In this document: positions 1 through 11,729 of the stretch, one piece after another
Numbering within the stretch: the stretch's first letter is position 1
How the letters are laid out: every line of letters begins with the position of its first letter
Assembly (NCBI GenBank): GCA_052258065.1
Contig: JBQQPY010000002.1
Location: forward strand, 992,001-1,056,000
Direction of reading: 5' to 3'
Source: JBQQPY01 sp052258065
GTDB lineage: Bacteria > Pseudomonadota > Gammaproteobacteria > Enterobacterales > Enterobacteriaceae
DNA length: 64,000 bases
Program-made: the position numbers and the translations under genes
Notes under the pieces: generated by a model
The model's input: only the letters and a program-made list of their open reading frames with translations
The model's database searches: none
Told to the model about the DNA's origin: nothing

Positions 1-350
1 CTGAGCAAGTGCTCTAGACTTTAACGGCAGCGCTACACGCGTGCGCCCAATCTATTGAGGAGGAGTATTATCTATGCAAACGACTGAGATTATCGTGTTA
101 TAGGGCTAACATTTATAAAATCTCGGCAAACTCCTCTCGCCACTCGATCGCTTTACACGTCTAATTGATATATCGAATTTTAATAAAATTAATGCATTCA
201 GAACTTTCTGTGCGACATGCTTTCTATTACTTACGAAATCTTGAAGTTACGTTATTTGTTCCCGCCCGAAAATGATAATTTATTTTTTATTCTTCTATTT
301 TAGAAGATTTTTCAGCCCTGACTACAGATAGTAGAACGGCTATTTTTATA
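1..350 (-). mobile_element. IS630-family relic (lineage A), 5' part
   Basis: Eroded copy read on the minus strand. It shares long stretches with the better copies near 27.2-27.9 kb and 35.5-36.1 kb, where translation gives IS630 transposase segments. No open frame remains. It may continue beyond the left edge of the window. Confidence 0.6.
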
Positions 351-354
351 TATT

Positions 355-545
355 AGGAAACCAGTGTTGTATCATATATTAAACAACAGATAAAGACGCT
401 CGAGCTTAATATAAGCGTTACTAGTATTGAAATACTAATCGTTCTTGCCGTTTATCTGATTGCGTTATATCTTCTAAAAAGCGACTTCATTTCACAATGT
501 ATTAATTTTGTCAATATAACGATCAAGACATTTCTCGCCATCCGA
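355..545 (-). mobile_element. IS630-family relic (lineage A), 3' end fragment
   Basis: Matches the transposase C-terminal ends seen at 5.89-6.1 kb and 35.18-35.3 kb (the segment that elsewhere encodes the SWLN motif and the stretch after it). It directly follows another fragment of the same family, so two copies or one rearranged copy lie here. Confidence 0.5.
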
Positions 546-559
546 TTTCGGAATGGAAA

Positions 560-1410
560 ACAGTTTTCTTTTTTAAAAATTTATTTTTAATAATATATCA
601 ATATTAATTACTGCAATAGAACTTTCTAGCCAACACTAATTGAGAGAATTCCTGATGTCAAAACTGTATATATTGGTGCAGTTTTATTTTAAACTCTTCA
701 CCAGAAGAGAAATGGTAACTTTACAGCATATTTTTATACGCTAATTAAATCTTTCGACCATATGATTCGCTTATAGATATATCGATGAACCAAGACAGTA
801 TTTCATATAAAGCTATATACATAAGAAATCAAACTCATTTTTTCTGATAGCTTAGTATTTTCGAAGGCAAAAAACGATCTGTAAATTCTTTGCCATTTTC
901 TATAAGCACCCTATAAATAGCTATAGAACATTCTCAATGAAGATCACGCAAGAAATATCGTGCATTAGCTGCAATCTTGACTTTATAGAGACGGATAAAA
1001 CAAAGCAAGTCGCTCGATTTATACCCACGAAAAGATAACATCGTGAAATTTTATTTTGCATTTTTAAAAGATATTTTAAATCAATATGCAGGCAAATATA
1101 TTCATTGAGTTTATTGTGCTTTAGTTTTTGATGCTTTATCTTTTATATTACGCAAAGTCCTTAATCTATACTTAGGTAAATAGCGATTCAGAATCGCCAG
1201 CAGAGTACCTGGTGGGCAGGCTTTCGCAGGAGATGGCTGCTGTTGCCTGAATTTGCGATGCCCCAGTCTTCAAAAAATAGAAAATAAAGAAACGCTCTGA
1301 TTTTAAGTGTTATAGTTGTCTAATGATAAAGCCTGATAATCATCATGTTTTTCCCTTAACTGTATCTATCAATATTGATTTTACCAAAAGAGTCTACATA
1401 ATAATCTAAG
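560..1410 (-). mobile_element. IS481-family relic
   Basis: The minus strand around 865-900 retains the codons for the IS481 transposase motif TDNGKEFTD. The conserved terminal block seen in other copies lies near 1307-1400. Many stops and frameshifts are present and the N-terminal half is mostly lost. Confidence 0.65.
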
Positions 1411-2480
1411 ACTATAACAGGCAGCGCTCCCATGTTTTGCAGTATTATGTGGAGCTTAGAGTCAACGAGAGCGGCTATCAGCTGACTGGTGCCATTCCGA
1501 ATAAGTTTATGCAAGTGATCAAGGGTAACATCAGGTTCCGCTAATACTTACAACCGTCATTCCGCATCTATTTTTCCTTTTGATTACTTAACAGCATTCT
1601 GAGATATTTAAATTTATTACTGCTTTTCTGACTAATCAACATGATTACTCTACACGTTACCACCATTAACCTTGATCACTTAAGTCTCTTTGATGCACTG
1701 CATGATAAGCTAGCTGTTACAAAAATAACTGCGTTGCCTAAAAACACTCGGCTTAGAGCTCACACAGCGAGACGATGCTTGCTATGATTTTAAATAGACT
1801 GCTTATTCAAAGCGGCAACCTGCACATCCTCCTATTCTTCTTCGCTAACAAGTCAACCTCCTAAAATCTGTGAAGACGAATTTAATAGCAACATTCTAAA
1901 ACATTGACTAAATACCCCGCGTCATGCCTAGGTTGCTTTACTTTGTAAGGGAATCTCTAAGAGAGTAATAACTACGCTGAGTCTTAAGAAGACTGCTCAT
2001 ATATTTTAATATAATCAGTTTCTAAGTTGATAAAACTCATTCTTTCTCAGATAATCAGGCGAACGGTTGTCACTGATGCGTGGTTACAGTCATGATCATC
2101 AACTAGATCTGAATAAGGCAGTCTTGCAATTGGCGTGCGAGAACCAAGCGTAGCTGCCTGTTTATATGCAGGATAAAAGCCGAAATAGTAAGGACAAGTT
2201 AACTTTTAGCAAGATCGACTGATTTTTAATTTATTCCTAATTCAGATGAAAATAACAGACTGAAAGCACCTATAATGCTATATAGACCGCTGAGATTAAC
2301 TGACTAACATGCTTAATTAAGAAAATGACTACGGCCTATATGCTAATACGCGCTAAAATATCTTAGACTGTTATTAAAATAACATCGCCTAGTTATATAT
2401 TCGTAAGATAATTCTGCGAGTAGGGATTCCTTAGCTGCAAGCCACGACCTCCCTGCCGCGTGAAACGACGGTGTGTTTTT
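1411..2480. other. Non-coding decayed stretch before the porin
   Basis: About 1 kb without a gene. I recognise only a MITE end near 1558-1590 (it carries the TCATTCCGC terminus) and a plus-strand IS1595 tail near 2215-2320. A short open stretch at 1432-1548 is richer in G+C than its surroundings and may be a gene relic, but I cannot name it. Confidence 0.4.
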
Positions 2481-2487
2481 CTCAAAG

Positions 2488-2527
2488 AAAAAACGGGGCA
2501 TGCGCTTATGCCGCACGCCCCGTTTTT
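2488..2527 (-). terminator. Rho-independent terminator of the porin gene
   Basis: An 11-bp stem with one mismatch (2494-2504 against 2512-2522, built on CGGGGC/GCCCCG) is flanked by a T run on the minus strand. It lies about 20 bp past the porin stop codon. A run of T also follows on the plus strand, so it could work in both directions. Confidence 0.75.
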
Positions 2528-2544
2528 AACTTACAACATCCTTA

Positions 2545-3650
2545 TTAAAAAATATAGCTCATACCCAATGCCACAATATTGTCGGTAGAGAGTTGCATAG
2601 TACGGGCAAAGTCATCCTTGGACAGTAGATTAACGCGATAATCGACAAAGGTTAGCATGTTCTTATTGAAGTTATAGCTGGCGCCTACCTCCAGGTATTT
2701 TTTGATATCGTGGTTCTTGTCGATCCGGTGGCTTTCAATACGCGACTGCAGATAGCCGAGAGAAGGACGCAGGCCAAAATCAAACTTATATTGCGCGACC
2801 AATTCAAGATTATGCGCCTTTTCAGAAAAACCGTGTTTCTCGTTCGCAAAGTCGCAATAGGGCGTCATATTGCGGGTTTCGCTGTACAGCGCCGCTAGGT
2901 AGAGGTTATAAGCATCATATTTCATGCCGAAAGCGTATGCTTCAGCCTTTTTATCCTGGTTATGCGCGGTGTCTAGAGAGCGCTGATACAGAGTACGGTT
3001 GCTGCTGCTAAGGGCGGCTCCGGCAGACATGCCGCGACCTAAATCGTAGGTAACAGACAGACCATAGCCATCACCATTTTTCTCTAGGCGGCCGGGGCCT
3101 GGGGTGCTATTCGTCTTGCTTTCGTTTTTACCTTGGTATTGCAGCGCAAAATTTAGCCCTCCCACCATGCCAAAGAAATTGGTATTGCGATAGGTAAGCA
3201 CACTGTTGGCGCGACCGGCAAGAAAATTGTCGGTAAGGCTGGTATCACCGCCGAATTGCGGCATCACACTTGTCCAGGCGCCAATATCATACAGTACGCC
3301 GTAGTTTCGACCGTAGTCAACGCTGCCCGCGTCGGCAAACTTAATCCCAGCGAAACCCAAGCGGGTAAAGGTTTTTTTGCGCTCTCGCTTTCGGTATGGT
3401 TCAGCCCGATTTCATGCTCCCAGGCACCAAAACCGATAAGCTCATCACTAAGCTCGGCTTCCCCCAGTAAACCATAACGCATAGAAGAATGGGCGCCGTT
3501 CTTATCATCATCACTAGATATAAAACGCATACCATTAAGCTTGCCGTATAGATCTAGCTTATTGCCGTCTTTATTATAAACTTCGGCAGCCCCGACACTG
3601 TTGGCTATAACCATAGCGGAAATGAGCACAGACAGATACTGTAGTTTCAT
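2545..3650 (-). pseudogene. OmpC/OmpF-type general porin, single -1 frameshift
   Basis: A trimeric beta-barrel outer-membrane porin for passive diffusion of small solutes. The start at 3650 gives a signal peptide of about 22 residues (cleavage near VGA/AEVYN) followed by the typical N-terminal strands. The frame breaks at an A7 run (3372-3378 on the plus strand, coding AKK); one more A would rejoin AKKTFTRLGFAGIKFAD, and the rest runs open to the usual C-terminal Phe (YIF). The span is 1106 nt, so the net lesion is -1 and the protein would be about 368 residues, normal for the family. In loop 3 the usual PEFGGD reads PQFGGD. A signal sequence, terminator and open remainder suggest recent function. 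Whether it is OmpC or OmpF cannot be decided. Confidence 0.85.
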
Positions 3651-3829
3651 ATTAACACCCTCCATATATATTATATTTTGCCATTAATAATTTTACATCT
3701 GTAGAGGCCTAAATAAACTGAGCATTCAACAGATTTTGATGTCATTGATAAATCGGATATTGAACTGACTATAGAATCATACTTGATGGATTTTTACCTT
3801 TCAAGCCATTGAATGGCAATAAATAACTA

Positions 3830-5070
3830 TTAGATCCCGGAAGGTAGTATCTTTACTTTTTAATTTAATTTAAATTTTTTACTAACATTTTATAGATTCT
3901 AATAGAATTTTACTACTCAATGCTGATTAAGGCAATTATGGATTATAGAGCCAAACATATCGATACAGTGTGATCCTCACCGATTCACTAAATAGAAATA
4001 GTGGCTTTGCGACACATCTTCTATACGCCTATTAAATTACTCGACCACACCATTCGTTCATGGATGTATTAGCAGGCTAAAACGGCATTCTATATCAAGC
4101 TCTGCACATAAGCGGTAGAATTCATATTTTCCGGTCACTGAGTGTTTTGGCAGGCTAAAGGACGATCTGTAAATTCTTTACCGTTATCTCTAAGTACCTG
4201 ATCAACAGCTATGGGACATACTGGATTAAGATTGCCTAAGAAGGCTCCTTGCATTAATCGTATTTTTTCCTTTATAGAGACCGAAAAAATGATCGAGTTG
4301 ATCTCTTTATGCACCGACGAAAAGATAACGTCATGAGGTTCTATTTAGCATTTTTTGTAATATATTTCACATTACAATTTAATTAACCAAGCTTATAACT
4401 TTTAAACGGTCATTTTATGCCTAAATTAAGAATAAATACAAATTATATAAAATTAAAAAAAAACTAAATCAATAGGTTATAACAAATTAAGACTAATTGC
4501 TTATAATGAAGTCACCACTATGATTTTTCTCAAAACCAGAATTATTGCAGTCTCACGGAGAAATCCCCAAGCCACATAAAAGTGGCACGACGGCTTAAAA
4601 GCTTTTTGACTTGGGTTTAGTGCTTTCTCCTTTACTTCACGCACACTACTCAGCTTATCTCCTATGTAAACAGCAATTCAGGCAAGATCGAGAAGTCGCA
4701 TAGTTCACGAATAAGCATGCAATCTCTAACAAAGCGCATGAAATGAGAAAAGCGGCTTACGCAGAGAAACAGCTACTGTTTCCTAAGCGGGCGACGGCGT
4801 CATCATGCAAATGATAGGGAATATGACTGTATTCCAAAAAACCATCTTATTTTACCATTTAAAAATAGTTAGTTTAGAGATGCTATCATGCTTATCTAAA
4901 ATAGATATTAACTCCTTACCTCCCTAAAGCACGGCTCTGATTCTAGGTGTTATAGTTCCCTGACTACGGAGTCTAATCATTAGGATATTTTATCCTGAAC
5001 TATATCTCTTAATAGTTATTATAGCATGAATAGAGCTGCGCAACAAAGGTCTATATAATGATGCGGGACT
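3830..5070 (-). mobile_element. IS481-family relic interrupted by a MITE-like repeat
   Basis: The minus strand carries the TDNGKEFTD region near 4165-4195, the N-terminal part near 4640-4850 and the terminal block near 4940-5060. Between 4415 and 4590 the element is interrupted by sequence matching the short AT-rich repeat family, so that repeat probably inserted into an existing IS481 copy. Many stops throughout. Confidence 0.65.
4567..4617. repeat. Compound hairpin inside the interrupted IS481 relic
   Basis: An outer stem pairs CCCAAG with CTTGGG and an inner stem pairs CCAC with GTGG. A further short AAGCTTTT-type pairing lies between them. It sits at the junction between the MITE-like repeat and the IS481 remainder. 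Confidence 0.4.
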
Positions 5071-5074
5071 AAAC

Positions 5075-5370
5075 AATAAGGATAAGTGACTTTATTTTCT
5101 TTCTAAGCAAAGCATCATGACAGTAACGTATATCGTGCGCGCAGTCGTGCAACGCTTCGCTGATTTTCCGGGCGTCTACTTTATCAAATCCCGCAGAGCC
5201 TGTCTTTCAGTCGTACTACTGTGCAATAACTCAGCACAGATAATTTCAGGTTTTGCACGATCTATTGCTAACTCTAACTTAAGTCATGCTCTGCGCTTAC
5301 GGATACTGTTCTACCTAGCTCTACATTCGTCTTAGCAAAAACCTTACGCAATTATATACCTTCTCTAGAT
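5075..5370. other. Unrecognised stretch with a small open frame
   Basis: A 72-codon open frame (5117-5335, plus) lies in sequence less AT-rich than its surroundings. It has no recognisable family motif and no clear ribosome-binding site. I regard it as a probable relic of an unidentified gene. Confidence 0.25.
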
Positions 5371-5374
5371 ACGC

Positions 5375-5485
5375 TTGATCTGCACTGGAAATAGATAACA
5401 AATTAATAGAAGAATACTCTTCTGAGAGAATTTCAGAAATTCCATAATAAGCACTTATTATGCAATTTCTAGCTACTAGTGGCTG
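5375..5485 (+). mobile_element. IS1595-family fragment
   Basis: About 110 bp match the stretch before the conserved C-terminal YLAEFEYRFNR motif in the other IS1595 copies of this window. Only this internal piece survives. Confidence 0.45.
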
Positions 5486-5494
5486 ACTTTTTAC

Positions 5495-5835
5495 GGAAGA
5501 CGCTTTTTCTCTCACTGCACTATCTGTTAGCAGTCAGACGCGAATTCTAGAGCCCTGCTATATCTCGATCTGGACTGAATCACTGTTTGCGCAAACACAG
5601 ATTCAGGCGTTTACTTAACATGAAGAAGAAAAAGCTAAAGACAAAGCAAAAAGCATTTTAAAGCTACAATCCTGGTTATCCAAATGTTGACGTAAAGTAT
5701 TTTTTATAGTTGATGCAGATCAACCGATTTGGTTTTTATCTATCCCTCTGCATGAATGCATCTAACCCTACAATCAAGAATTGCCTCAATCAGCATTGAT
5801 TTGGTAAAACTTTAATGTAGTCTATGAAATATTGG
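5495..5835 (+). mobile_element. IS481-family relic
   Basis: Plus-strand translation gives fragments of the region that reads (with errors) as AVRREF..P..SRSGL, then LNMKKKKLKTKQKAF and PGYPNVDVK. A C-terminal piece reading YNQELPQSALIGKT in one frame follows. The catalytic middle is deleted. Confidence 0.6.
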
Positions 5836-5879
5836 CAAAAAATTAAATCTATATATTTTATATATTATACTACGTTTCA

Positions 5880-6690
5880 TAATTTGACAATTAGTTTAGT
5901 TATTAAACAACGAGTTTATCTTGTCGCATTGCATCTACAAGCGATGATTGCACTTTGCAAGGTTTCCATCTTATCAATATGACGATTCAGGCATTCGCCA
6001 ATCAGTATATTGAGTTTGACTTTCACTATATTTAGCCAACTGCTATGTTGGGATGCATGAGCGAATTCAAAACAATTTTACAAAGTCTTTGCCTGATCCG
6101 GCCGGAATGCTGAGTACAAGAAACCTGGGCTTATGGATATTAGGATTGCCCATGACCAACCTGATTCGGTGTGCGTAAGAATAACCTGTTAAGATATTTT
6201 TATAAAAAGTAAGATCAAGCAATTCTGGTTCTATGCTCAATCACTTTTTATAACTAAAAACCAGCTAACGGCTAACTAATCATGAAAATCTTGCACACTA
6301 CAGCCGCTTCTATTCATAACCCTCCCAAGCAGCCTTTCTAGACTTTAACAGTAGCGCCATACGTATTTATCTAATCATTTCACGAAGGGGTTCGTCAATG
6401 CAAACTACCGGCTGCATCGAATCATAGGGCTGACCATACAGGTTCAGCAGACTCTTCACAGCTGCAACGAACTCTGCATTGGCGGTCTAGCGCTATAAAC
6501 CAGCCTATTTTCGTCCGCGGTTTCAGCTTGCTTTTGTTGTGCATCTTACCTTTTCACGCGAGATCGTTTTGACATATTGCAATTCTATAGCTTTATCGGC
6601 AAGTAGTTGTAAAGACTACGGTCTCTCGCTTCTCTAGCGGCTAGCTGCAGCTTAGTGTCTTAACGCGTAAAAAGTCGTAATTGAAGTATC
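5880..6690 (-). mobile_element. IS630-family relic (lineage A)
   Basis: Minus-strand translation near 5950-6070 gives the C-terminal IS630 stretch around SSWLNIVKVKLNILIGECL. N-terminal segments follow toward 6690. It meets the next copy head to head. No intact frame. Confidence 0.65.
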
Positions 6691-7800
6691 TGTAGCTGAA
6701 GCTAAAGTCCTCTATAATAGGGAAGCAGAAAATATATTATTGTCCTTGCGGCGAAAAACAGCACTAGAAGTGCTTGTCAACAAGGAGAAATGCGTCATAG
6801 AAAGTTGTTAATGCATTTATTTTGTTAAATTATGATACATTAATAGTTAAACACATAAAGTCACTGAGCAGAGAGACATTAGCCGATATTTTACACCGAT
6901 CCTGACAAGCCGAGCAACGGGCGTATAACCGCGTTTCGAATAGTCACGCCGAAGAACATTTAATTGCTCTAAGCTGCAGCGAGAGACTAGAGGAGCTAGA
7001 ACAGTAGACTTTACAACTAGTTGCAGATAAATCTGTGGAAATTCAATACGTCAAAGCAATCTCGCGTGAAACAGTAAAACGCAAACTAAAAAACGAACTG
7101 AAACCGCCTTCAAGGATCAGCTGGAGTATAGAGCTAGAACTCAATGCTGCGTTCGTTGCAGCCACGAAGCATCTGCTAGAGCCATATCGTCAGCTCTATA
7201 ATTTGATGCAGCCGGTGGTTAGATAGACCAGACCGCTCATCAATTGATTGCACACACGCATGGCGCTGCCGTTGAGATCTGGAAAATCCGCTCGAGAAGG
7301 CCATGAATATAACCGTCTGGGGTGTGCTATATCTTAATAGCCAGTAAGCCGTTCAGGCCTCGTCGGCTAATTAAAGCAACTGAATATATAACCAGGAACG
7401 ATTACACTCAGTATCTTAAGGATATCTCAAAACAATATCCTTAATACACATTGAATTACCCTACTTATATATAATTTTAATATCTATAGACCAGGTTCGT
7501 TCTACTCAGCCTTTCCGCCCAATTAGATTAAGGTTTGATCGGATAACTTTTAATTCGTTCATAAATCCAAGCATAGAAGTGGACTAGACGTTGCGAAAAT
7601 CTAACTCAATGTACTGATCGGCGAACGCCTGAATCGTCATATTGATAAGATTAAGACATTGCTCTGTGCAATCATCGCTTGGCAGACATAATGCAACTAA
7701 ATGCACGCTAAGATCGATTATCACTTCACTGCTATAACGCTCGCATCAAGCTCAAACGTCCTTATCCGTCATTTAATATGCGACAAAATATCGACGTAAC
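6690..7800 (+). mobile_element. IS630-family relic (lineage A)
   Basis: A plus-strand copy facing away from the preceding one. A 63-codon open piece at 7035-7226 reads EIQYVKAISRETVKRKLK and then a degenerate form of the following IS630 segment, ending in the YRQLYNLMQPVV region. The C-terminal part extends to about 7750. Stops and deletions throughout. Confidence 0.65.
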
Positions 7801-7859
7801 GAAATACGCTTCGGCATTGCCATCCGCAATCTGGTTATACAACCTGTTTTCAGTTTACG

Positions 7860-8150
7860 GCTGAGACCCCCTCAAGCCATGCTTCGATAAAACAATGCTT
7901 CATACATTCGCTTTTTCGGGCACATGTTTGTACAAATCCCGACTAACGCCTGACTACTTAATCGCTTTATGCCTTCAATTACACAATCAATGCATTTACA
8001 ACTTTCTATGCAGCACGCTTCCTCTTGCTGATGAAGACTTCTAGTTACGCTCTTTTCTCTGATATAAGAATAATAATCTATTTTCCTACTCTTCTATTTA
8101 GTGGCTTTCTTTCGCTCTGATCACAGATACTGTAACCACCACTTTTGACA
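7860..8150 (-). mobile_element. IS630-family relic (lineage A), N-terminal end
   Basis: Matches the 5' ends seen at 27.66-27.88 kb and 36.0-36.14 kb on the minus strand. Only this end is left. Confidence 0.5.
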
Positions 8151-8184
8151 CGTCAAGACACTTGAATCACTACAACTTAACGCA

Positions 8185-8300
8185 GAAACCTTCAAGCTCA
8201 GCAAAAGCAAACCAAAATATGATGAAACATATGAGATTTAAGGTTTGAGGTTCTAAGCTCACAAACAATACAACTATTTATACTTTTTAAAATTAAATAA
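8185..8300 (-). repeat. MITE-like repeat, partial
   Basis: Contains the conserved interior ATGATGAAACATATGAG and the AT-rich stretch after it, shared with the copies at 22.8-23.06 kb and 53.36-53.67 kb. The ends are eroded. Confidence 0.45.
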
Positions 8301-8324
8301 TTTATTTAACTGATTCAGTGCGTT

Positions 8325-8560
8325 ATACAGCTAAATTTAAGCGACACTGAAATAGACACTTTTAATCGGATAAATACCATACTGCAGAATATCAACAACG
8401 TAATAATATGAACTTACTATATAATTCGTGACCAACATGCGTCTCTTGCTAGCCAAATTTAAGTCTTGATTTAAGCAAAATTATGACCTGATAACACTAA
8501 TACCGCGATGCTTAGTAGCAACATAGATAGATATCAAATAGATTCTTTTACTCAGGCTTA
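8325..8560 (+). mobile_element. IS1595-family relic, C-terminal part
   Basis: Strongly eroded copy matching the 9.48-9.76 kb and 34.68-34.96 kb copies. It includes the region equivalent to the AALIPR codons near 8480-8525. Confidence 0.45.
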
Positions 8561-8569
8561 TTAGAGCAA

Positions 8570-9370
8570 GCAATTCCGTGAGACGGAAAGTTCCACCTGC
8601 AACCCTAAAGAAAACCCGAATCGCGAATTAAAAATTAATGCATATTCTAGTTTTATCTTAACGCTTATTGATCAGTCTTATGATCTAAACTGCGCCTAAA
8701 ACACAGGCCTCTCTGAAAAGTACTTGCAGCATTCAAATGAGCCTTGCCACTCTATCGCGCTTTTACTGCCACATGAAAGCGTCCTTCATGAGGGTGCATT
8801 ACGCTCTAAAGAAATATCATATTTTACCAGAGAAGCTTACGTTTATTGATGAAACGGGAAAACAGCAAATAGGAATAGTTCAAAGAACTAACCAGCCTAC
8901 CTTAAAAACTCTAGACTGATATCCTACAATCTTACTGGGAAGCCATAACATTCAGAGCGGGAATATGTCTATCTGGATTAAGCAAAACGATGCCACTCGA
9001 TGAAGAAATAAACGGATAGACTTTGCCAACTTATTCAGAAGAGATACTTATTCCTAAACTTGTACTAGGAATATCGTGATAATAAATAATTTGGCTACTT
9101 ATAAAGTCAATAATTTACGAAAAGCTATTGAGCATAGAAATGTAATTCTTTTTTATTTTCTGCCTTATTTACACGATTTTGATTCTATCAAAATAAATTT
9201 TTTCAAACTGAAATAACTACTCAAACATGCTTTAGAAAAACTGTTGATTAATTTTAGAATACCATCATTCAAGATATTGAATTATTTTCCCATGAAGATT
9301 ACTACGACTTTTATCGTAGCGTGACACAAACCAGAATAGATAAAATGCTTTATTATTTGAGTAATATGCG
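8570..9370 (+). mobile_element. IS630-family relic (lineage B, Tc1-like DDE)
   Basis: An open piece at 8737-8919 contains LTFIDETG, the first catalytic block of this transposase group. Further on, IVIINNLATYK and a degenerate FLPYLHDFDSIK correspond to the usual IVIMDNLGSHK and FLPPYSPDLNPIE blocks. The first catalytic Asp is present, but the second block has N for D, and stops interrupt the frame. Confidence 0.7.
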
Positions 9371-9479
9371 TAATCAAGTTTTTTATAAATAAACATCTTT
9401 AGTTAATTAAGTCTCATTGAAAATTTAAAATCAATATAAATAATAAATTATAATCAGCCAAATCTGGTTGTGCATAATC

Positions 9480-9760
9480 TTTCACCTTAATCAACCAAGC
9501 TTGCGCTAAACTGGAAATAGACACTTTCAAGTAGATGACTTCCCTAGTAGGGAATACTAAAAACGCTACAACAAACACTTACCATGCAATTTGTGAATAA
9601 TAGACGCCTTGTTACCTGGATTCATTTGAATATTAATTCAACCGACGTTATGACTTAGGAGCACCAATACCCGTTCTTTTGAAAATAGAATTTAAAGCAC
9701 CCGCAATGCCATATAATCTGTTGAGACTAGCCGAAAAATTTGCAATGATATTAAATCACA
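9480..9760 (+). mobile_element. IS1595-family relic, C-terminal part
   Basis: Plus-strand sequence matches the other IS1595 ends. Degenerate codons for the RYLAEFEYRFNR-type segment and the LLRLA end are spread over two frames. Confidence 0.55.
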
Positions 9761-9845
9761 AGTAACTAGATTTATTTTATCAAAACTAATTTATTTTAAA
9801 TTTTACTAATATTTATATTTATTCCTAATTTAAGTGAAGAATAAT
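9760..9845 (+). repeat. MITE-like repeat, one end
   Basis: About 80 bp matching the repeat end that reads through TTATTCCTAATTTAAGTG toward a degraded GCGGAATGA terminus. Confidence 0.4.
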
Positions 9846-10440
9846 CGATAAAACTCGTCGAGTCGCTCGACCTATACCGACGAAAAGATGACATCATGAA
9901 GTCTCATTTAGCATTTATAGAAAATATTTTACATCAACTTTTAGATAATGAATCTCATAACCTTTAAACGCTTTGTGCGTTACCTTTAGTGCTTTCCTTA
10001 GATTCCACGCAGACTCCGAAATCATGCCTTCGTAAATAGCAGTCTGAGCAATATCAAGATATGGCCAGGTTCAAGAATTCGAGCGCGACGTCAATAAATC
10101 GCCTAATGCGAGAAAAGTATTCTCCGCAGAGAAACAGCTCTGCTTCCCGAAAAGAGCCCAAAGCGTAGCCTGCAAACGATAAAGAATCCAGACAAAACTA
10201 TCTTATTTTTTCCATTTAGAAACTGTTAGTTTAGAGATATTATAATACTCAATTAAAATAGATGCACTTCGTTTCTTGCCTAAGGACCTTCTCTAATTTT
10301 AAGTGTTATAGTCGCCTAACTATGGAACTTAATCATCATGATATTTTTCTTAACTATTATATCTACAAGTGATAATCTATCCATAGATAGGGCTGTGCAA
10401 TAAGGTCCTATATAATAATTCGAGACAAAAAACTAATTTA
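9845..10440 (-). mobile_element. IS481-family relic, N-terminal part
   Basis: Minus-strand copy keeping the KYLP-like segment near 9890-9950, the N-terminal part and the terminal block at 10300-10420. The catalytic part is missing. Confidence 0.55.
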
Positions 10441-10444
10441 AGTG

Positions 10445-10735
10445 CGGAATGACGGATAAATCCAGCGAAAGCGAGCGGGCGTTAATCGCCCGTATCAGCA
10501 CCCTCTTCCATCCGGCAGGACAATCGCTATCACGGCTTAGCCGGCTACTGATGGCCGACTAGCTACAGACTGATAGTCGTCATTGACCACAGAAAAGACG
10601 ATATAAGCCAGCATACTAATAACCAGCACAATCTGGTCAACGCTAGCGATAAAGTCAAGTCCGGATAACCTATCCGCCCAATCGGCGCTAGCAGCAACAA
10701 GGGAGCCACTTTATTTTAAAATTTGCCATCAGGGC
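10445..10735. other. Unrecognised gene relic upstream of the yibQ relic
   Basis: A block of clearly higher G+C than the flanking IS debris. Both strands have short open pieces, but none gives a family motif I can name. In E. coli envC lies next to yibQ, but I could not match this block to it. Confidence 0.3.
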
Positions 10736-11700
10736 TAAAGTACTTTTGATTTATTTCGATTTATATCCTGCTGTGAAAAATTATCGCAATCCTTATCGAT
10801 AGGTGCTCAACTCAATCACTTGAGTAATCGTATTTCACAGCGAATCAACAGTTCTTGCTGTAACTTTTCTAAGCAGTAATTTCAGGCTAGAAAACACCAT
10901 TTTGATAGGATTTAAATCCGCTGAAAAGTCGGCAGAAAAAAATAATTACATTTTTAGCCTCAATAGTTTCTGATATACTATCAGCTTTATGAATAGCCAA
11001 ACTTTCATTATCACATTACCGTTTATTACTCCATATCGAGTAGTATCGTTCTACCTAATCTAGATAGATGCATGTCAGCAATGAGCGCATTTATTTTCCA
11101 GTAGAAGTATGGGAAAGAAGCATGGCATTTTTGACTTCGTCTACTTTAACCATTAACCCTACTTATAATTTTATTTTTTCCATTTCGTTAATAAAAACTT
11201 CTCCGGTTAAAATATGACATTGCTCAGAGAATAATTTATTCGCACAAACTACATCGTGGCACTCTTATTCAGTTGCATCTACAATCTTTTTTTAGCCGTT
11301 ATCATATACCAGAAAAAGCACGATAGACTGGAAAACCCATTTAAATGCAAAAGTATTTTTCAGAAAAGCCTGTATTTTAGAAAAGATTAGCTTATAAGAC
11401 TTACCAATAAGCGTCAGGATAAAATCAGAATACACGTCAATTTTTAATCCGGAATTCGGATTTCTTCTAGGTTTAGAGCTGAAACTTTCTGTATCACGGG
11501 ACGGCTTACTTCAACAAGCTGTAGTAAAAAACTCATTTTATATCTATCCGCGGCTGTACCTAGAGAGGTACCGAATTATTCGTGATCTTAAGTCTTTACT
11601 GCAAGTATTGTGTAATTTAAAACTCAAAGAAAAAATAGCTGCGGCATATATATGCATGACAATATAATAAAATAGAATAGATAAAATCGCTTTAGATAGT
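10735..11700 (-). mobile_element. IS630-family relic (lineage B)
   Basis: Minus-strand translation near 10750-10920 gives NPIKMVFSSLKLLLRK, then ARTVDSL and the C-terminal AGYKSK, the signature end of this transposase group. The N-terminal part extends to about 11650. Stops throughout. Confidence 0.65.
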
Positions 11701-11729
11701 TAATCCGATACCCTAATCAGGAAAGCAGT

